Positions 16,475 to 24,746 of a DNA stretch of 48,566 nt are shown one piece after another. Position numbers and translations under genes: made by a program. The stretch's first letter is position 1; each line of letters starts with the position of its first letter. The notes beneath the pieces were generated by a model. That model did not search any database. It was not told the DNA's origin and saw only the letters and a program-made list of their open reading frames with translations. The stretch covers positions 1 to 48,566 of the forward strand of contig JAFVGN010000062.1 of assembly GCA_017474925.1 (NCBI GenBank), in the 5' to 3' direction. Source of the DNA: Prevotella sp. Lineage in GTDB: Bacteria > Bacteroidota > Bacteroidia > Bacteroidales > Bacteroidaceae.

Positions 16475-18634
16475 ATGGAGTACATCAAGATTTTCACCCA
16501 GCTCATTGCCAGTCAGCTGCACCTGCCCGAACATGCTGTCGCGAACACCCTGAAACTATTGGAAGAAGGCTGCACCATCCCCTTCATCTCACGCTATCGC
16601 AAAGAGCGCACAGGAGGACTTGACGAGGTACAAATAACGTCCATCAGCGACCGCAACGAACGTCTGAAGGATATCCAGAAACGCAAGGAAACAATTCTCA
16701 AGACCATCAACGAACAAGGCAAGATGACCACGGAATTGCAACAACGTATTGACGAATGCTGGGAACTGACCACGTTGGAAGACATCTATCTGCCTTATAA
16801 GCCCAAGCGTCGCACCCGTGCCCAGATAGCACGGGAACAAGGATTGGAACCTTTGGCTACTCTCTTGCTGATGCAGCGCGAACCCAATCCGGAGCGGGCC
16901 GCTCAGCGGTTCGTACATGCCGGTGGTTCTCCTGCCGACGCCAGCGCTGCGCTTGCTGGCGCCCAGGACATCATTGCCGAACAGGTCAGCGAAGACGAAC
17001 GTTGCAGAAACCAAGTGCGCAGCGCCTACCGTCGCGAAGCATTCATTGTTTCCAAAGCGGTCAAAGGCAAAAAAGATACAGACGAGGCGCAGAAATATAG
17101 CGACTACTTCGACTGGGAAGAACCCCTAAAACGTTGTTCAAGCCACAGATTGCTCGCCATGCGACGAGGCGAGAGCGAAGGTTTCCTGCGTTTGCAACTG
17201 ACCATTGACGACGACGAAGCCATCAGCCGCCTCCAACGTCTCTATGTCCGCGGCAATGGCCGGTGCCAGCATCTGGTTGCCGAAGCCGTAGAGGACGGAT
17301 ACAAGCGTCTGTTACAACCCTCAATAGAAACAGAATTCATGAATCTTGGCAAGGAACGGGCCGACGAAGAGGCCATCAAGGTCTTCGCCGAGAACCTGCG
17401 TCAGCTGTTGCTTTCAGCTCCGCTGGGCCAGAAACGCGTCATGGGGGTTGACCCTGGTTTCCGAACGGGCTGTAAAGTGGTCTGTCTTGACGCTCAAGGC
17501 AATCTGCTCCACCATGAGGCTGTATTCCCCCACCCTCCTGTCAACCATCGGATGCAAGCCACCATTCACATACAACAGATGATTCGTGACTACCACATTG
17601 AGGCCATCGCCATTGGCAACGGTACGGCCAGCAGGGAGACAAAAGAGTTTGTGGATGATGCGCTGAAGGAAATGGCGCAGGGAAAACCTGCTCCCACAAT
17701 ATTCGTGGTCAGCGAAGACGGAGCCTCCGTCTACAGCGCATCTAAAGCAGCACGTGAAGAGTTTCCTGAGGAAGACGTCACCGTTCGTGGAGCTGTTTCA
17801 ATAGGACGCAGACTGATGGACCCTCTGGCAGAACTGGTGAAAATCGACCCCAAAAGCATTGGCGTTGGGCAATACCAGCACGATGTTGACCAAAGTAAGC
17901 TGAAACACTCGCTCGACCAAACCGTGGAGAGCTGTGTCAATCTGGTAGGTGTCAATCTGAACACAGCCTCTCAGCATCTGCTGACCTACGTCAGCGGACT
18001 AGGCCCTGTTCTGGCCCAGAACATTGTTGACTACCGCAAGGAGAATGGTGCCTTCACCTGTCGGTCCCAGCTCAAGAAAGTACCACGACTGGGTCCTGCA
18101 GCCTATCAGCAATGTGCTGGTTTCCTGCGCATCCCTGACGCCAGGAACCCGTTGGACAACAGCGCTGTTCATCCTGAGAGCTATCATGTCGTGGAGCAAA
18201 TGGCAAAAGACTGCGAGTGTTCCGTTGACGACTTGATTCAGAAGAAGGACAAGCGCGACAAGATTGACCTACAACGCTATGTCACTACCGAAGTGGGACT
18301 CCCCACCCTGACAGACATCCTGAAGGAGCTGGAGAAACCCGGACGTGACCCCAGGGAGCAGATTGAAGAATTTGAGTTCGACGCTACTGTTCAGACGATT
18401 GAAGATTTGCGCGAAGGAATGGAATTGCCTGGCATCGTAACGAATATCACCAATTTCGGAGCATTTGTCGATATTGGGGTCCATCAGGACGGGCTGGTTC
18501 ATGTTTCGCAATTGGCTAACCGTTACGTCAGCGACCCCACGCAGGTGGTTCACCTCCACCAGCACGTACGGGTACGAGTCATTGGTATCGACCTGCGTCG
18601 CCAGCGCATCTCTCTTTCCATGAAGGGCATTTAA
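16475..18634 (+). CDS. tex: Tex-family RNA-binding transcription accessory protein
   Basis: Tex is a cytoplasmic nucleic-acid-binding protein related to the eukaryotic Spt6 core. The 719 residues show the family order: N-terminal helical region with CTIPFISRYRKERTGGLDE (about 32-50), an RNase H/YqgF-like domain starting at MGVDPGFRTGCK (about 322-333), two helix-hairpin-helix motifs (YVSGLGPVLAQNIVDYR and the following repeat, about 505-560) and a C-terminal S1 RNA-binding domain (ELPGIVTNITNFGAFVDIGV, about 648-667). Length is a little under the usual 750-780. The ATG at 16475 is the one that matches the family N-terminus. It follows a small membrane protein gene by 8 bases. Confidence 0.95.
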   Translation: MEYIKIFTQLIASQLHLPEHAVANTLKLLEEGCTIPFISRYRKERTGGLDEVQITSISDRNERLKDIQKRKETILKTINEQGKMTTELQQRIDECWELTTLEDIYLPYKPKRRTRAQIAREQGLEPLATLLLMQREPNPERAAQRFVHAGGSPADASAALAGAQDIIAEQVSEDERCRNQVRSAYRREAFIVSKAVKGKKDTDEAQKYSDYFDWEEPLKRCSSHRLLAMRRGESEGFLRLQLTIDDDEAISRLQRLYVRGNGRCQHLVAEAVEDGYKRLLQPSIETEFMNLGKERADEEAIKVFAENLRQLLLSAPLGQKRVMGVDPGFRTGCKVVCLDAQGNLLHHEAVFPHPPVNHRMQATIHIQQMIRDYHIEAIAIGNGTASRETKEFVDDALKEMAQGKPAPTIFVVSEDGASVYSASKAAREEFPEEDVTVRGAVSIGRRLMDPLAELVKIDPKSIGVGQYQHDVDQSKLKHSLDQTVESCVNLVGVNLNTASQHLLTYVSGLGPVLAQNIVDYRKENGAFTCRSQLKKVPRLGPAAYQQCAGFLRIPDARNPLDNSAVHPESYHVVEQMAKDCECSVDDLIQKKDKRDKIDLQRYVTTEVGLPTLTDILKELEKPGRDPREQIEEFEFDATVQTIEDLREGMELPGIVTNITNFGAFVDIGVHQDGLVHVSQLANRYVSDPTQVVHLHQHVRVRVIGIDLRRQRISLSMKGI

Positions 18635-18652
18635 GAGAAAAACTCAAATTTA

Positions 18653-18684
18653 TTTGTTTTTTTAACCACTTATTCGTACCTTTG
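18653..18684 (+). promoter_or_regulatory. Promoter of the LacI-type regulator
   Basis: TTTG at 18653-18656, a 20-base spacer and TACCTTTG at 18677-18684. The start codon at 18693 is only 8 bases after the -7 element, so the mRNA would be leaderless or nearly so. Confidence 0.75.
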
Positions 18685-18692
18685 CAGGGATT

Positions 18693-19763
18693 ATGGCAAG
18701 AGAAAAGACAAGAATCAAAGATATTGCAGAGCGTGCCGGTGTATCCGTGGGCACAGTAGACCGCGTGCTGCACAACCGTCCCAACGTGTCGAAGAAAGCA
18801 CTCGAGAAAGTACAGAAAGCGTTGGACGAAATGGACTACAAGCCCAACATGTATGCCTCGGCTCTGGCTTATAACAAGGAATATACCTTCTTTTGTATCA
18901 TTCCGAAACATGAGTCGGAAGCCTATTGGGAAGAAGTTGAAGAAGGAGCGCGTGAAGCCTGTGAACGCCGTAGCGACTTTGGCATCTCGCTGAAGATGAT
19001 GTACTATAACCGTTTCTCGGCGGACACTTTTACTCGCGTCATGAACGATGTGCTGAAACAAGAGCCCGACGGAGTCATCATCGTGCCTTCCCGACTGGAT
19101 GTCACGCGTCGTTTTACCGACCAGCTACATGATCAGGGCGTACCGTTCATCCTGCTCGACTCTTACATGCCCGATCTCAAACCACTATCCTTTTTCGGAC
19201 AGGACAGTTTCTCGTCAGGCTATTTTGCCGCACGCATGCTGATGATGCTGGCGCCAAAAGAGAAAGAAATCATGCTGATGAAACAAATGCGCAACGGCAA
19301 CGTCGCCTCCAAGCAGCAGGAGAACCGCGAAACAGGCTTCCGTCACTACATGAAGGACCACTTCCCCGACGTCGCCATCCACGAGGTGAACCTGTCGCTC
19401 GACGAGAAACGCGAGGAATACGACAACATCCTGGAGAACTTCTTCAAGGAGCATCCGCACATCCACCACTGCATAACATTCAATTCCAAGGCACACCTGG
19501 TGGGCGAGTTCCTGCTCAGGTCAAACCGCCGCAACGTGCAGATCATGGGTTACGACATGGTGGAAAAAAATGCCGAGTGTGTACGTCAGGGGTCTATATC
19601 CTTCCTCATTGCCCAGCATGGCTACATGCAGGGCTACGAGTGCATCGAGAGCCTCTTCAACGCCATCGTCCTGAAGAAGATTGTAGACCCTGTCAACTAC
19701 ATGCCCATCGAATTGCTGACCAAGGAGAACATCGACTTCTATCGGCGCAAGAACATCGGATAG
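18693..19763 (+). CDS. LacI-family transcriptional regulator
   Basis: A 356-residue regulator with an N-terminal LacI helix-turn-helix (residues 5-50: IKDIAERAGVSVGTVDRVLHNRPNVSKKA and hinge YKPNMYASAL) and a C-terminal periplasmic-binding-protein-like sugar-binding domain (about 62-340). The DNA-binding motif begins at residue 7, so the ATG at 18693 must be the start. The uxaA gene follows by about 70 bases on the same strand. The likely ligand is therefore a hexuronate intermediate such as altronate, with uxaA as target; this is inferred from position only. It is not the GntR-type ExuR/UxuR of enterobacteria. Confidence 0.88.
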   Translation: MAREKTRIKDIAERAGVSVGTVDRVLHNRPNVSKKALEKVQKALDEMDYKPNMYASALAYNKEYTFFCIIPKHESEAYWEEVEEGAREACERRSDFGISLKMMYYNRFSADTFTRVMNDVLKQEPDGVIIVPSRLDVTRRFTDQLHDQGVPFILLDSYMPDLKPLSFFGQDSFSSGYFAARMLMMLAPKEKEIMLMKQMRNGNVASKQQENRETGFRHYMKDHFPDVAIHEVNLSLDEKREEYDNILENFFKEHPHIHHCITFNSKAHLVGEFLLRSNRRNVQIMGYDMVEKNAECVRQGSISFLIAQHGYMQGYECIESLFNAIVLKKIVDPVNYMPIELLTKENIDFYRRKNIG

Positions 19764-19832
19764 CCAGAACAGCAAGCTTTGGCACATCCCCGTCTCAGAA
19801 CTCTAAACTCTAAACAAATTATATTTATTCTT

Positions 19833-21329
19833 ATGGAACAAGCTACTTTTTTGAAAATCAATCCAGCCGACTCCGTAGTAGTATGCCTGGCCCCCAAGAA
19901 GCAGGGTGAGGTCATCGAGGTAGACGGCAAGCAAATCACAGTAAACCAAGACACGCCCGCTGGCCACAAGGTGCTCATCAAGGACGTCAAGCAGGGCGAA
20001 GACATCATCAAGTACGGCTATCCCATAGGCCATGCCCGTCAGGACTTGAAGGCAGGCGACTGGGTCAACGAGAACAACCTGAAGACCAACCTCTCGGGCA
20101 CGTTGGAATATACCTACAATCCCGTTGACGAACCGCTGAAGATCAAGAACGAGAACCGTACTTTCAAGGGCTACGTCCGCAAGAACGGCGATGTCGGCGT
20201 GCGTAACGAGATATGGATTGTGCCTACCGTGGGCTGTGTCAACGGCATTGCCGAGCGTCTCTCCCGTCAGTTAATGGCCGAGACCAATGGCGAGGGTGTT
20301 GACGCCATCTGGACCTGGCACCACAACTATGGTTGCTCCCAGCTCTCCGAAGACCACGAGAACACCCGTAAGGTGCTGCGCGACATCTGCCTGCACCCCA
20401 ATGCCGGTGGTGTCCTGGTGCTCAGCCTGGGTTGCGAGAACAATCAGCCCGAGGACTTCATGGCCATGTTGGGCGACTACGACCAGAGCCGTATCAAACT
20501 GCTGGTGACCCAGCGCGTCGAAGGTGACGAGATGGAAGCCGGCATGGAGATTCTCCGTGAGCTGTACAAGCAGGCTTCTCAGGACAAGCGCGAAGAAGTT
20601 TCCGTCAGCAAGCTTCGTGTCGGTCTGAAGTGTGGCGGTTCTGACGGATTCTCCGGCATCACGGCCAATCCACTCGTAGGCGAGTTCAGCGACTGGCTCG
20701 TAGCACAGGGGGGAACAAGCGTCCTGACTGAAGTTCCTGAGATGTTCGGTGCCGAAACCATTCTCATGAACCGCTGTGAGACCCCTCAGCTCTTCGAGCA
20801 GACTGTCTCGATGATCAACAATTTCAAGAACTATTTCCTCTCACACGGCGAACCTGTCGGCGAGAATCCTTCTCCAGGCAATAAGGCCGGCGGCATCTCG
20901 ACACTCGAGGACAAGGCCCTCGGCTGCACCCAGAAGTGTGGCAAGGCTCCCGTCAGCGGCGTCATGGAGTATGGCGACCGCCTCTCGGCCAACGGTCTCA
21001 ACCTGCTCTCAGCTCCTGGCAACGACCTCGTAGCCTCAACGGCACTGGCTTCGTGCGGATGCCACATCGTGCTGTTCACCACTGGCCGCGGAACGCCCTT
21101 CGGCACTTTCGTTCCCACCATGAAGGTTGCCACGAACCCCACGCTGGCCAAGAACAAACCCCACTGGGTTGACTTCTCTGCCGGCCAGTTGGTCGAGGGC
21201 CGCACCATGCAGGAACTCGTGCCTGAGTTCATCGACAAGGTCTTGGCTGTTGCCTCTGGCGAAAAAGCCCGCAACGAGGAGAACGGCTATCGCGAAATCT
21301 CCATCTTCAAGAACGGCGTCACATTGTAA
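19833..21329 (+). CDS. uxaA: Altronate dehydratase
   Basis: UxaA removes water from D-altronate to give 2-keto-3-deoxygluconate in galacturonate breakdown. The frame extends upstream to 19779, but MEQATFLKINPADSVVV at 19833 is the family start and gives 498 residues, matching the usual length. The N-terminal SAF domain occupies about residues 10-90, followed by the large catalytic domain with GYVRKNGDVGVRNEIWIVPTVGC, CGGSDGFSGITANPL and the late FTTGRGTPFG. The family uses an iron or manganese centre. The LacI-type regulator lies just upstream. The partner enzymes UxaB, UxaC, KdgK and KdgA are not in the window. Confidence 0.93.
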   Translation: MEQATFLKINPADSVVVCLAPKKQGEVIEVDGKQITVNQDTPAGHKVLIKDVKQGEDIIKYGYPIGHARQDLKAGDWVNENNLKTNLSGTLEYTYNPVDEPLKIKNENRTFKGYVRKNGDVGVRNEIWIVPTVGCVNGIAERLSRQLMAETNGEGVDAIWTWHHNYGCSQLSEDHENTRKVLRDICLHPNAGGVLVLSLGCENNQPEDFMAMLGDYDQSRIKLLVTQRVEGDEMEAGMEILRELYKQASQDKREEVSVSKLRVGLKCGGSDGFSGITANPLVGEFSDWLVAQGGTSVLTEVPEMFGAETILMNRCETPQLFEQTVSMINNFKNYFLSHGEPVGENPSPGNKAGGISTLEDKALGCTQKCGKAPVSGVMEYGDRLSANGLNLLSAPGNDLVASTALASCGCHIVLFTTGRGTPFGTFVPTMKVATNPTLAKNKPHWVDFSAGQLVEGRTMQELVPEFIDKVLAVASGEKARNEENGYREISIFKNGVTL

Positions 21330-21383
21330 GCCCTCATAGACCGCCTCATAACGAACGGCATCACATAAGACGTGCTTCGTAAC

Positions 21384-21420
21384 AACAGCCCCGCTTCCGA
21401 CAAACGGGGCTGTTCTTTTA
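21384..21420 (+). terminator. Terminator of uxaA
   Basis: A perfect 10-bp stem AACAGCCCCG (21384-21393) with its complement at 21405-21414, followed by CTTTTA and more T. It separates uxaA from the converging dehydrogenase gene. Confidence 0.85.
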
Positions 21421-21430
21421 TTATCTTTTT

Positions 21431-22186
21431 CTACTTCCTGACTATCACGCTTCCACTGGCTTGGTGAGTGGCCAGAATCAGCACCTCGGCAATCTGCACA
21501 TGCTCAGGCGCATTGGCCGCATAGACCGCCACGTCGGCAATATCGTCGGCCGTCAGCGGCTTGATGCCCCGATAGACGCCGGCCGCCCTCTCCTTGTCAC
21601 CATGAAAGCGCACATTGCTGAAGTTGGTCTCCACCAGACCGGGTTTCAGGGTAGTCACACGAACCGCCGTATTGGCGACATCGATGCGAAGTCCGTCACC
21701 CAAGACCTTCACGGCAGCCTTCGTGGCACAGTACACATTGCCTCCCGCATAGGCTGCATCGCCAGCCACAGAGCCAATGTTGATGACATGTCCCCTATTA
21801 CGTTCCACCATGCCAGGCACCACGAGGCGCGTCATCCTCAGCAGGCCCTTGATGTTCGTCTCTATCATTTCTTCCCAATCGTCCCAGCTACCCTCGTATT
21901 CGGGCTCCAGTCCCAGAGCCAGTCCGGCATTGTTCACCAGCACATCTATCTCCTGCCACTCTTGAGGCAAACTGTTGATGCACTTTTCCGCTTCCTCGCG
22001 TTTTCTCACGTCGAAGACCAGCGTTATCACCTCCGTACCCTTCGCTTCCAGCTCCTTCTGAATCTCTGCCAGACGTCCCCCGTTCCTGCCTGTCAGAATC
22101 AGTCTGTCACCATTCTCTGCAAATTTCCTGGCACAACCAAGCCCTATCCCGCTGGTGGCCCCTGTAATCATTACGGTCTTTTTCAT
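21431..22186 (-). CDS. YdfG-like short-chain dehydrogenase
   Basis: A 251-residue classical short-chain dehydrogenase/reductase, probably NADP-dependent and acting on 3-hydroxy acids or serine-like substrates (closest in look to YdfG). Visible motifs are TGATSGIG (residues 8-15, cofactor binding), NNAG (85-88), Ser139, and YCATK with Tyr152 and Lys156, completing the catalytic triad; NIKG supplies the structural Asn. The start at 22186 (MKKTVMITG) is preferred; an in-frame ATG at 22222 would add 12 residues before it. A promoter at 22397-22428 implies an unusually long leader of about 200 bases with strong secondary structure. The substrate cannot be fixed from sequence. Confidence 0.9.
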   Translation of the reverse strand: MKKTVMITGATSGIGLGCARKFAENGDRLILTGRNGGRLAEIQKELEAKGTEVITLVFDVRKREEAEKCINSLPQEWQEIDVLVNNAGLALGLEPEYEGSWDDWEEMIETNIKGLLRMTRLVVPGMVERNRGHVINIGSVAGDAAYAGGNVYCATKAAVKVLGDGLRIDVANTAVRVTTLKPGLVETNFSNVRFHGDKERAAGVYRGIKPLTADDIADVAVYAANAPEHVQIAEVLILATHQASGSVIVRK

Positions 22187-22396
22187 ACTTCTTTTGTTTA
22201 GTGTTGGGTTAATAAACTTCATTTCGAGAACTGATTTTTCCCTCGTGCACTAGGAAAATTTTCTCGCTGCCCAGAGCGCAAATTCTATCTCCTTATCGAC
22301 AATGCAACTGCGGTGCAAGGTGAACGCGGAGGCGAGCTCGCTTGGCCTTCGCTGAGCCGCAGCCCGCAGTCGCCGTTAGCATCTCAATTGCAACGG
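22187..22396 (-). promoter_or_regulatory. Long structured leader of the dehydrogenase gene
   Basis: The 210 bases between the promoter and the ATG are GC-rich and fold strongly. A 10-bp stem pairs 22304-22313 with 22364-22373 (one G-U) and encloses the palindrome GCGAGCTCGC at 22332-22341. Nearer the gene, a second hairpin pairs CGAGAA (22225-22230) with 22261-22266 and, inside it, TTTTCC (22236-22241) with 22253-22258. A 29-codon reading frame (22293-22382, MLTATAGCGSAK...) lies in the first structure and could be a leader peptide. It may be a cis-acting RNA or a dispersed repeat; I cannot name a family. Confidence 0.5.
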
Positions 22397-22428
22397 CAAA
22401 GGTACGAAAATAAGTCATGCAAAACAAA
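22397..22428 (-). promoter_or_regulatory. Promoter of the dehydrogenase gene
   Basis: The minus strand has TTTG at 22428-22425, a 20-base spacer and TACCTTTG at 22404-22397, a full consensus match. Confidence 0.75.
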
Positions 22429-22521
22429 TTATTGATGTAAAAGATTCAGAAAAGATTCACCATGCCTACAAAAGACTGCCTTAGCCTGACTGGAGTTGAC
22501 TCGCATTTGACTGCCATTTTC

Positions 22522-22676
22522 TTGCATTCTTGCAATCTTGCATTCTTGCATGGCATACTATTTTTGTGCGGAAGGAATGTTGATAATAATATATATTATA
22601 ATATATATTATTATCAAACCTCTTTCCTCCCCTTTCCCCATACCCTATGCAAGGATGCAAGAATGCAAGATTGCAA
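22522..22676. repeat. Inverted TTGCATTC arrays around a 38-bp palindrome
   Basis: Four 8-bp units of TTGCATTC type (22522-22553) face four units in reverse orientation (22645-22676). Midway between them, 22580-22617 is a perfect 38-bp palindrome made only of A and T except at TTGATAA and its mirror. Both strands can be read as short open frames with the same mirrored peptides, which follows from the symmetry and is no evidence for a protein. The rest of the gene-free stretch 22429-23046 shows a small hairpin at 22874-22894 and otherwise nothing I can interpret. Confidence 0.85.
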
Positions 22677-23046
22677 GGTTTTTGGGAAAGACTAAATTTC
22701 TTATCTTCTTGATATTCAAGCAATTAAGAAAAACCCAGTGCTACCTGATTTTTTCAAAGTTCATCAATTCTGTCTCCATGACCCTTCAAATCCGTATAAA
22801 AACACTAATTCCGAAGCATGCAAAAGCAGAAAAACTTTGTCTATCGGCGCAAAAATAGGGGGGAAAACTGAAATTCTGCAAGAAAAAAGCAGAAGATTTT
22901 TCGCTCATAGAGCCACCAAATGCGATTTTACATCGATTTTTATCGCGATTTGCGGGTTATAGTTATAGCCACAACCCAGAAATGCGAGCATTTTCATTGA
23001 CTTCGCTACTCCAAAAAGTGACTTTTTCATCGATTTTTGGCCCTCA

Positions 23047-23952
23047 TTAAACCTTTTTATTAAAATATCTCTCATGCGCTTCCTGTAAAGAATTGAAAAT
23101 TTTCTGACGAAACTCTATTGGTTCAAGCACTTCCAAGCCGTTAGTATACGATAGTAGCTCAAGCTCGAAATCATAAGAAGGACGTATGTCGTATGAGAAA
23201 TCCGTATATTCATCAGTATGTCCTATCTCCTTTTGCGAAGCATGCAAGGGCAGCGTCCGCAGATAGTTGGGCACATTTCCATAGGCTCGGATTACCACAT
23301 GGGCCATTGGCGTATCGTCTGTCATAATGCCATAGTATTCTGCGAAATAACCCTCAGGCGAGAAATCTTCCGGCATTTCAAATGTCTCTTCAGAGATTTC
23401 CATAGACTTTATCCTGTCGAGTGCGTATGTAGCCATATGTCTGCCTGTATGGGTCAGAATATACCAACGCTGATGGAAAAGCTTCAGGGCGTATGGCGAA
23501 ACGGTCTTCTCGTAACTCTCACACCCAAATCGCTGGTAAGTAATGGTCAATCGCCTGTTTGTCTTGAGGGCCAGTATGATAGTCTGTAGGTATTCTTCAC
23601 CTGCAGGCACGTTCTCCAAAAGGATGTGATTCCTAAGAGAAACGCTGTCAGCAAGAACTGTACCAACGGTGAGTGTAGAAAGCATCCATCCTTCTATCGT
23701 GTCATCATTAATCACTTCTGGATTGCTGATATAGTACTTGTATCCATGCTCCAGGTCGCACTCTATGATGATGCCAAACATGTTGAGAATGGCATCCTTA
23801 TGGCGTATGAACGATTTGCGGTTCAGAGGTTCACCTCCAATCACCTCATCTTGTATCCATAGCTCATTAAGCTGTTCGAGCGACAACTTCTTGTATTGTC
23901 GCAGCGTATTCACAATCCAAATATATTGCTGGAAAATCCTTGCTGGTTTCAT
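23047..23952 (-). CDS. WYL-domain transcriptional regulator
   Basis: A 301-residue regulator. The first 75 residues form a helical, winged-helix-like DNA-binding region (LSLEQLNELW, then NRKSFIRHKDAILNMFG). The centre holds a WYL domain (about residues 128-205: ITYQRFGCESYEKTVSPYAL, QRWYILTHTG, TYALDRI). The C-terminal segment is the extension usual in PafBC-type regulators. WYL proteins sense a ligand, in some cases nucleic acid, and regulate DNA-damage or defence genes, but this one has no defence gene beside it. It has a strong promoter at 24041-24072 and a leader of about 85 bases, and is a single-gene unit flanked by intergenic repeats. Confidence 0.87.
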   Translation of the reverse strand: MKPARIFQQYIWIVNTLRQYKKLSLEQLNELWIQDEVIGGEPLNRKSFIRHKDAILNMFGIIIECDLEHGYKYYISNPEVINDDTIEGWMLSTLTVGTVLADSVSLRNHILLENVPAGEEYLQTIILALKTNRRLTITYQRFGCESYEKTVSPYALKLFHQRWYILTHTGRHMATYALDRIKSMEISEETFEMPEDFSPEGYFAEYYGIMTDDTPMAHVVIRAYGNVPNYLRTLPLHASQKEIGHTDEYTDFSYDIRPSYDFELELLSYTNGLEVLEPIEFRQKIFNSLQEAHERYFNKKV

Positions 23953-24040
23953 AGTTCATTGATTCTTTTGATTTATCAGGTTCACTACCACTTTTACCCT
24001 TACATCCTTCTCGTCCGTCTTGCTCTCGGCAATCTTGCCG

Positions 24041-24072
24041 CAAAGGTACGATTAAGCGAGCAAAAAGCCAAA
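24041..24072 (-). promoter_or_regulatory. Promoter of the WYL regulator
   Basis: TTTG at 24072-24069, a 20-base spacer and TACCTTTG at 24048-24041 on the minus strand. The spacer contains GCTCGCTTAATCG, near-identical to that of the mtaB promoter. Confidence 0.8.
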
Positions 24073-24126
24073 ATTTATTTGAGCTTTTTCGAGCCTTCTT
24101 TGTTAAAATTCACGAGCTCACACACT

Positions 24127-24444
24127 TCATTTAAACAAATCTCCCTCGACCATCTTGATTTTCAATCGAGACTGCTTACGCTCAAAAGAGCTGATACAAG
24201 CATTACTTTCTACTCGCTTAATCGCAGTTTTATCCTCATTTGTGAAGCGGATGGTTGGAACAACTTCCTGCTTTGTAGCAGGTTCGTCCACTACGGGCGA
24301 GCACTTGATGATCAATCGAGTCTGCTCACACTTGGGAGAACTGATGCAAGCATCGCTCTCTACTCGCTTAATCACAGTCTTGCTGCAAACATACTCTGCT
24401 AAATGAAATAGCTTGGTCATTGCGAAATCTACCACTTTGTCCAT
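24127..24444 (-). CDS. 105-aa protein with a duplicated Cys-containing module
   Basis: I do not recognise this protein. It has no signal peptide or membrane segment and is basic. Residues 22-47 and 72-97 are two copies of a 26-residue module that share IKRVES, ACISS and QxRLxIK. The copies differ at several synonymous positions (for example GAG/GAA, AGC/AGT, TGC/TGT), which suggests constraint at the protein level and so a real gene. A candidate -7 element (TATATTTG, 24488-24495) lies 43 bases upstream on the same strand. It could also be a decayed gene fragment; the opposite-strand reading of similar length mirrors the same repeat. Confidence 0.5.
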   Translation of the reverse strand: MDKVVDFAMTKLFHLAEYVCSKTVIKRVESDACISSPKCEQTRLIIKCSPVVDEPATKQEVVPTIRFTNEDKTAIKRVESNACISSFERKQSRLKIKMVEGDLFK

Positions 24445-24487
24445 AATTATCCCACCTTTTAGTTGTTTATGTCAATGTTATCGATTG

Positions 24488-24495
24488 CAAATATA
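24488..24495 (-). promoter_or_regulatory. Possible -7 element for the 105-aa gene
   Basis: TATATTTG on the minus strand followed by C fits TAnnTTTG. No TTTG lies at the usual -33 distance. The gene-free stretch 24445-24746 also holds a hairpin (GGGAATT at 24532-24538 with 24552-24558), a second hairpin (24604-24610 with 24615-24621), the repeat at 24643 and the nhaC-type promoter. Confidence 0.4.
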
Positions 24496-24642
24496 AATTG
24501 AGGGATGTCCCAAAACTTGAGGCACCCCTTTGGGAATTATCATAAATTAAGAATTCCCTTGAATAATTTACATTTTTTTAGATGGCGAACACCATTTCTG
24601 CGACCTGATACTACTATCAGGTTCGATAAAAGTACAAAAACC

Positions 24643-24674
24643 TTGCAATCTTGCATTCTTGCATTCTTGCATAG
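24643..24674 (+). repeat. Third copy of the TTGCATTC array
   Basis: Four 8-bp units, TTGCAATC, TTGCATTC, TTGCATTC, TTGCATAG. They differ from the reverse complement of 22645-22676 at one base in 32, and both are preceded by CAAAAACC or AAAAACC. It is a single array without the facing copy or the palindrome. Confidence 0.8.
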
Positions 24675-24707
24675 CATAGTGTATAAGAAAAAATATCCAG
24701 ATTTTAT

Positions 24708-24738
24708 TTTGCATTTCGCTCAGTTTGCACTACCTTTG
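24708..24738 (+). promoter_or_regulatory. Promoter of the NhaC-like gene
   Basis: TTTG at 24708-24711, a 19-base spacer that includes CGCTCAGTT, and TACCTTTG at 24731-24738. The ATG at 24747 follows only 8 bases after the -7 element. Confidence 0.75.
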
Positions 24739-24746
24739 CAGACAAT

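Noticed and set aside
22462-22858. Three short frames over the palindrome element
   Set aside because: Both strands encode mirrored peptides because the DNA is symmetric; no sign of coding constraint.
23047-23952. WYL regulator as sign of a hidden defence island
   Set aside because: No restriction, CRISPR, toxin or nuclease gene lies within 10 kb on either side.
505-24674. Short repeat arrays as CRISPR
   Set aside because: Units are 8, 9 or 11 bp and directly adjacent, with no unique spacers and no cas genes.
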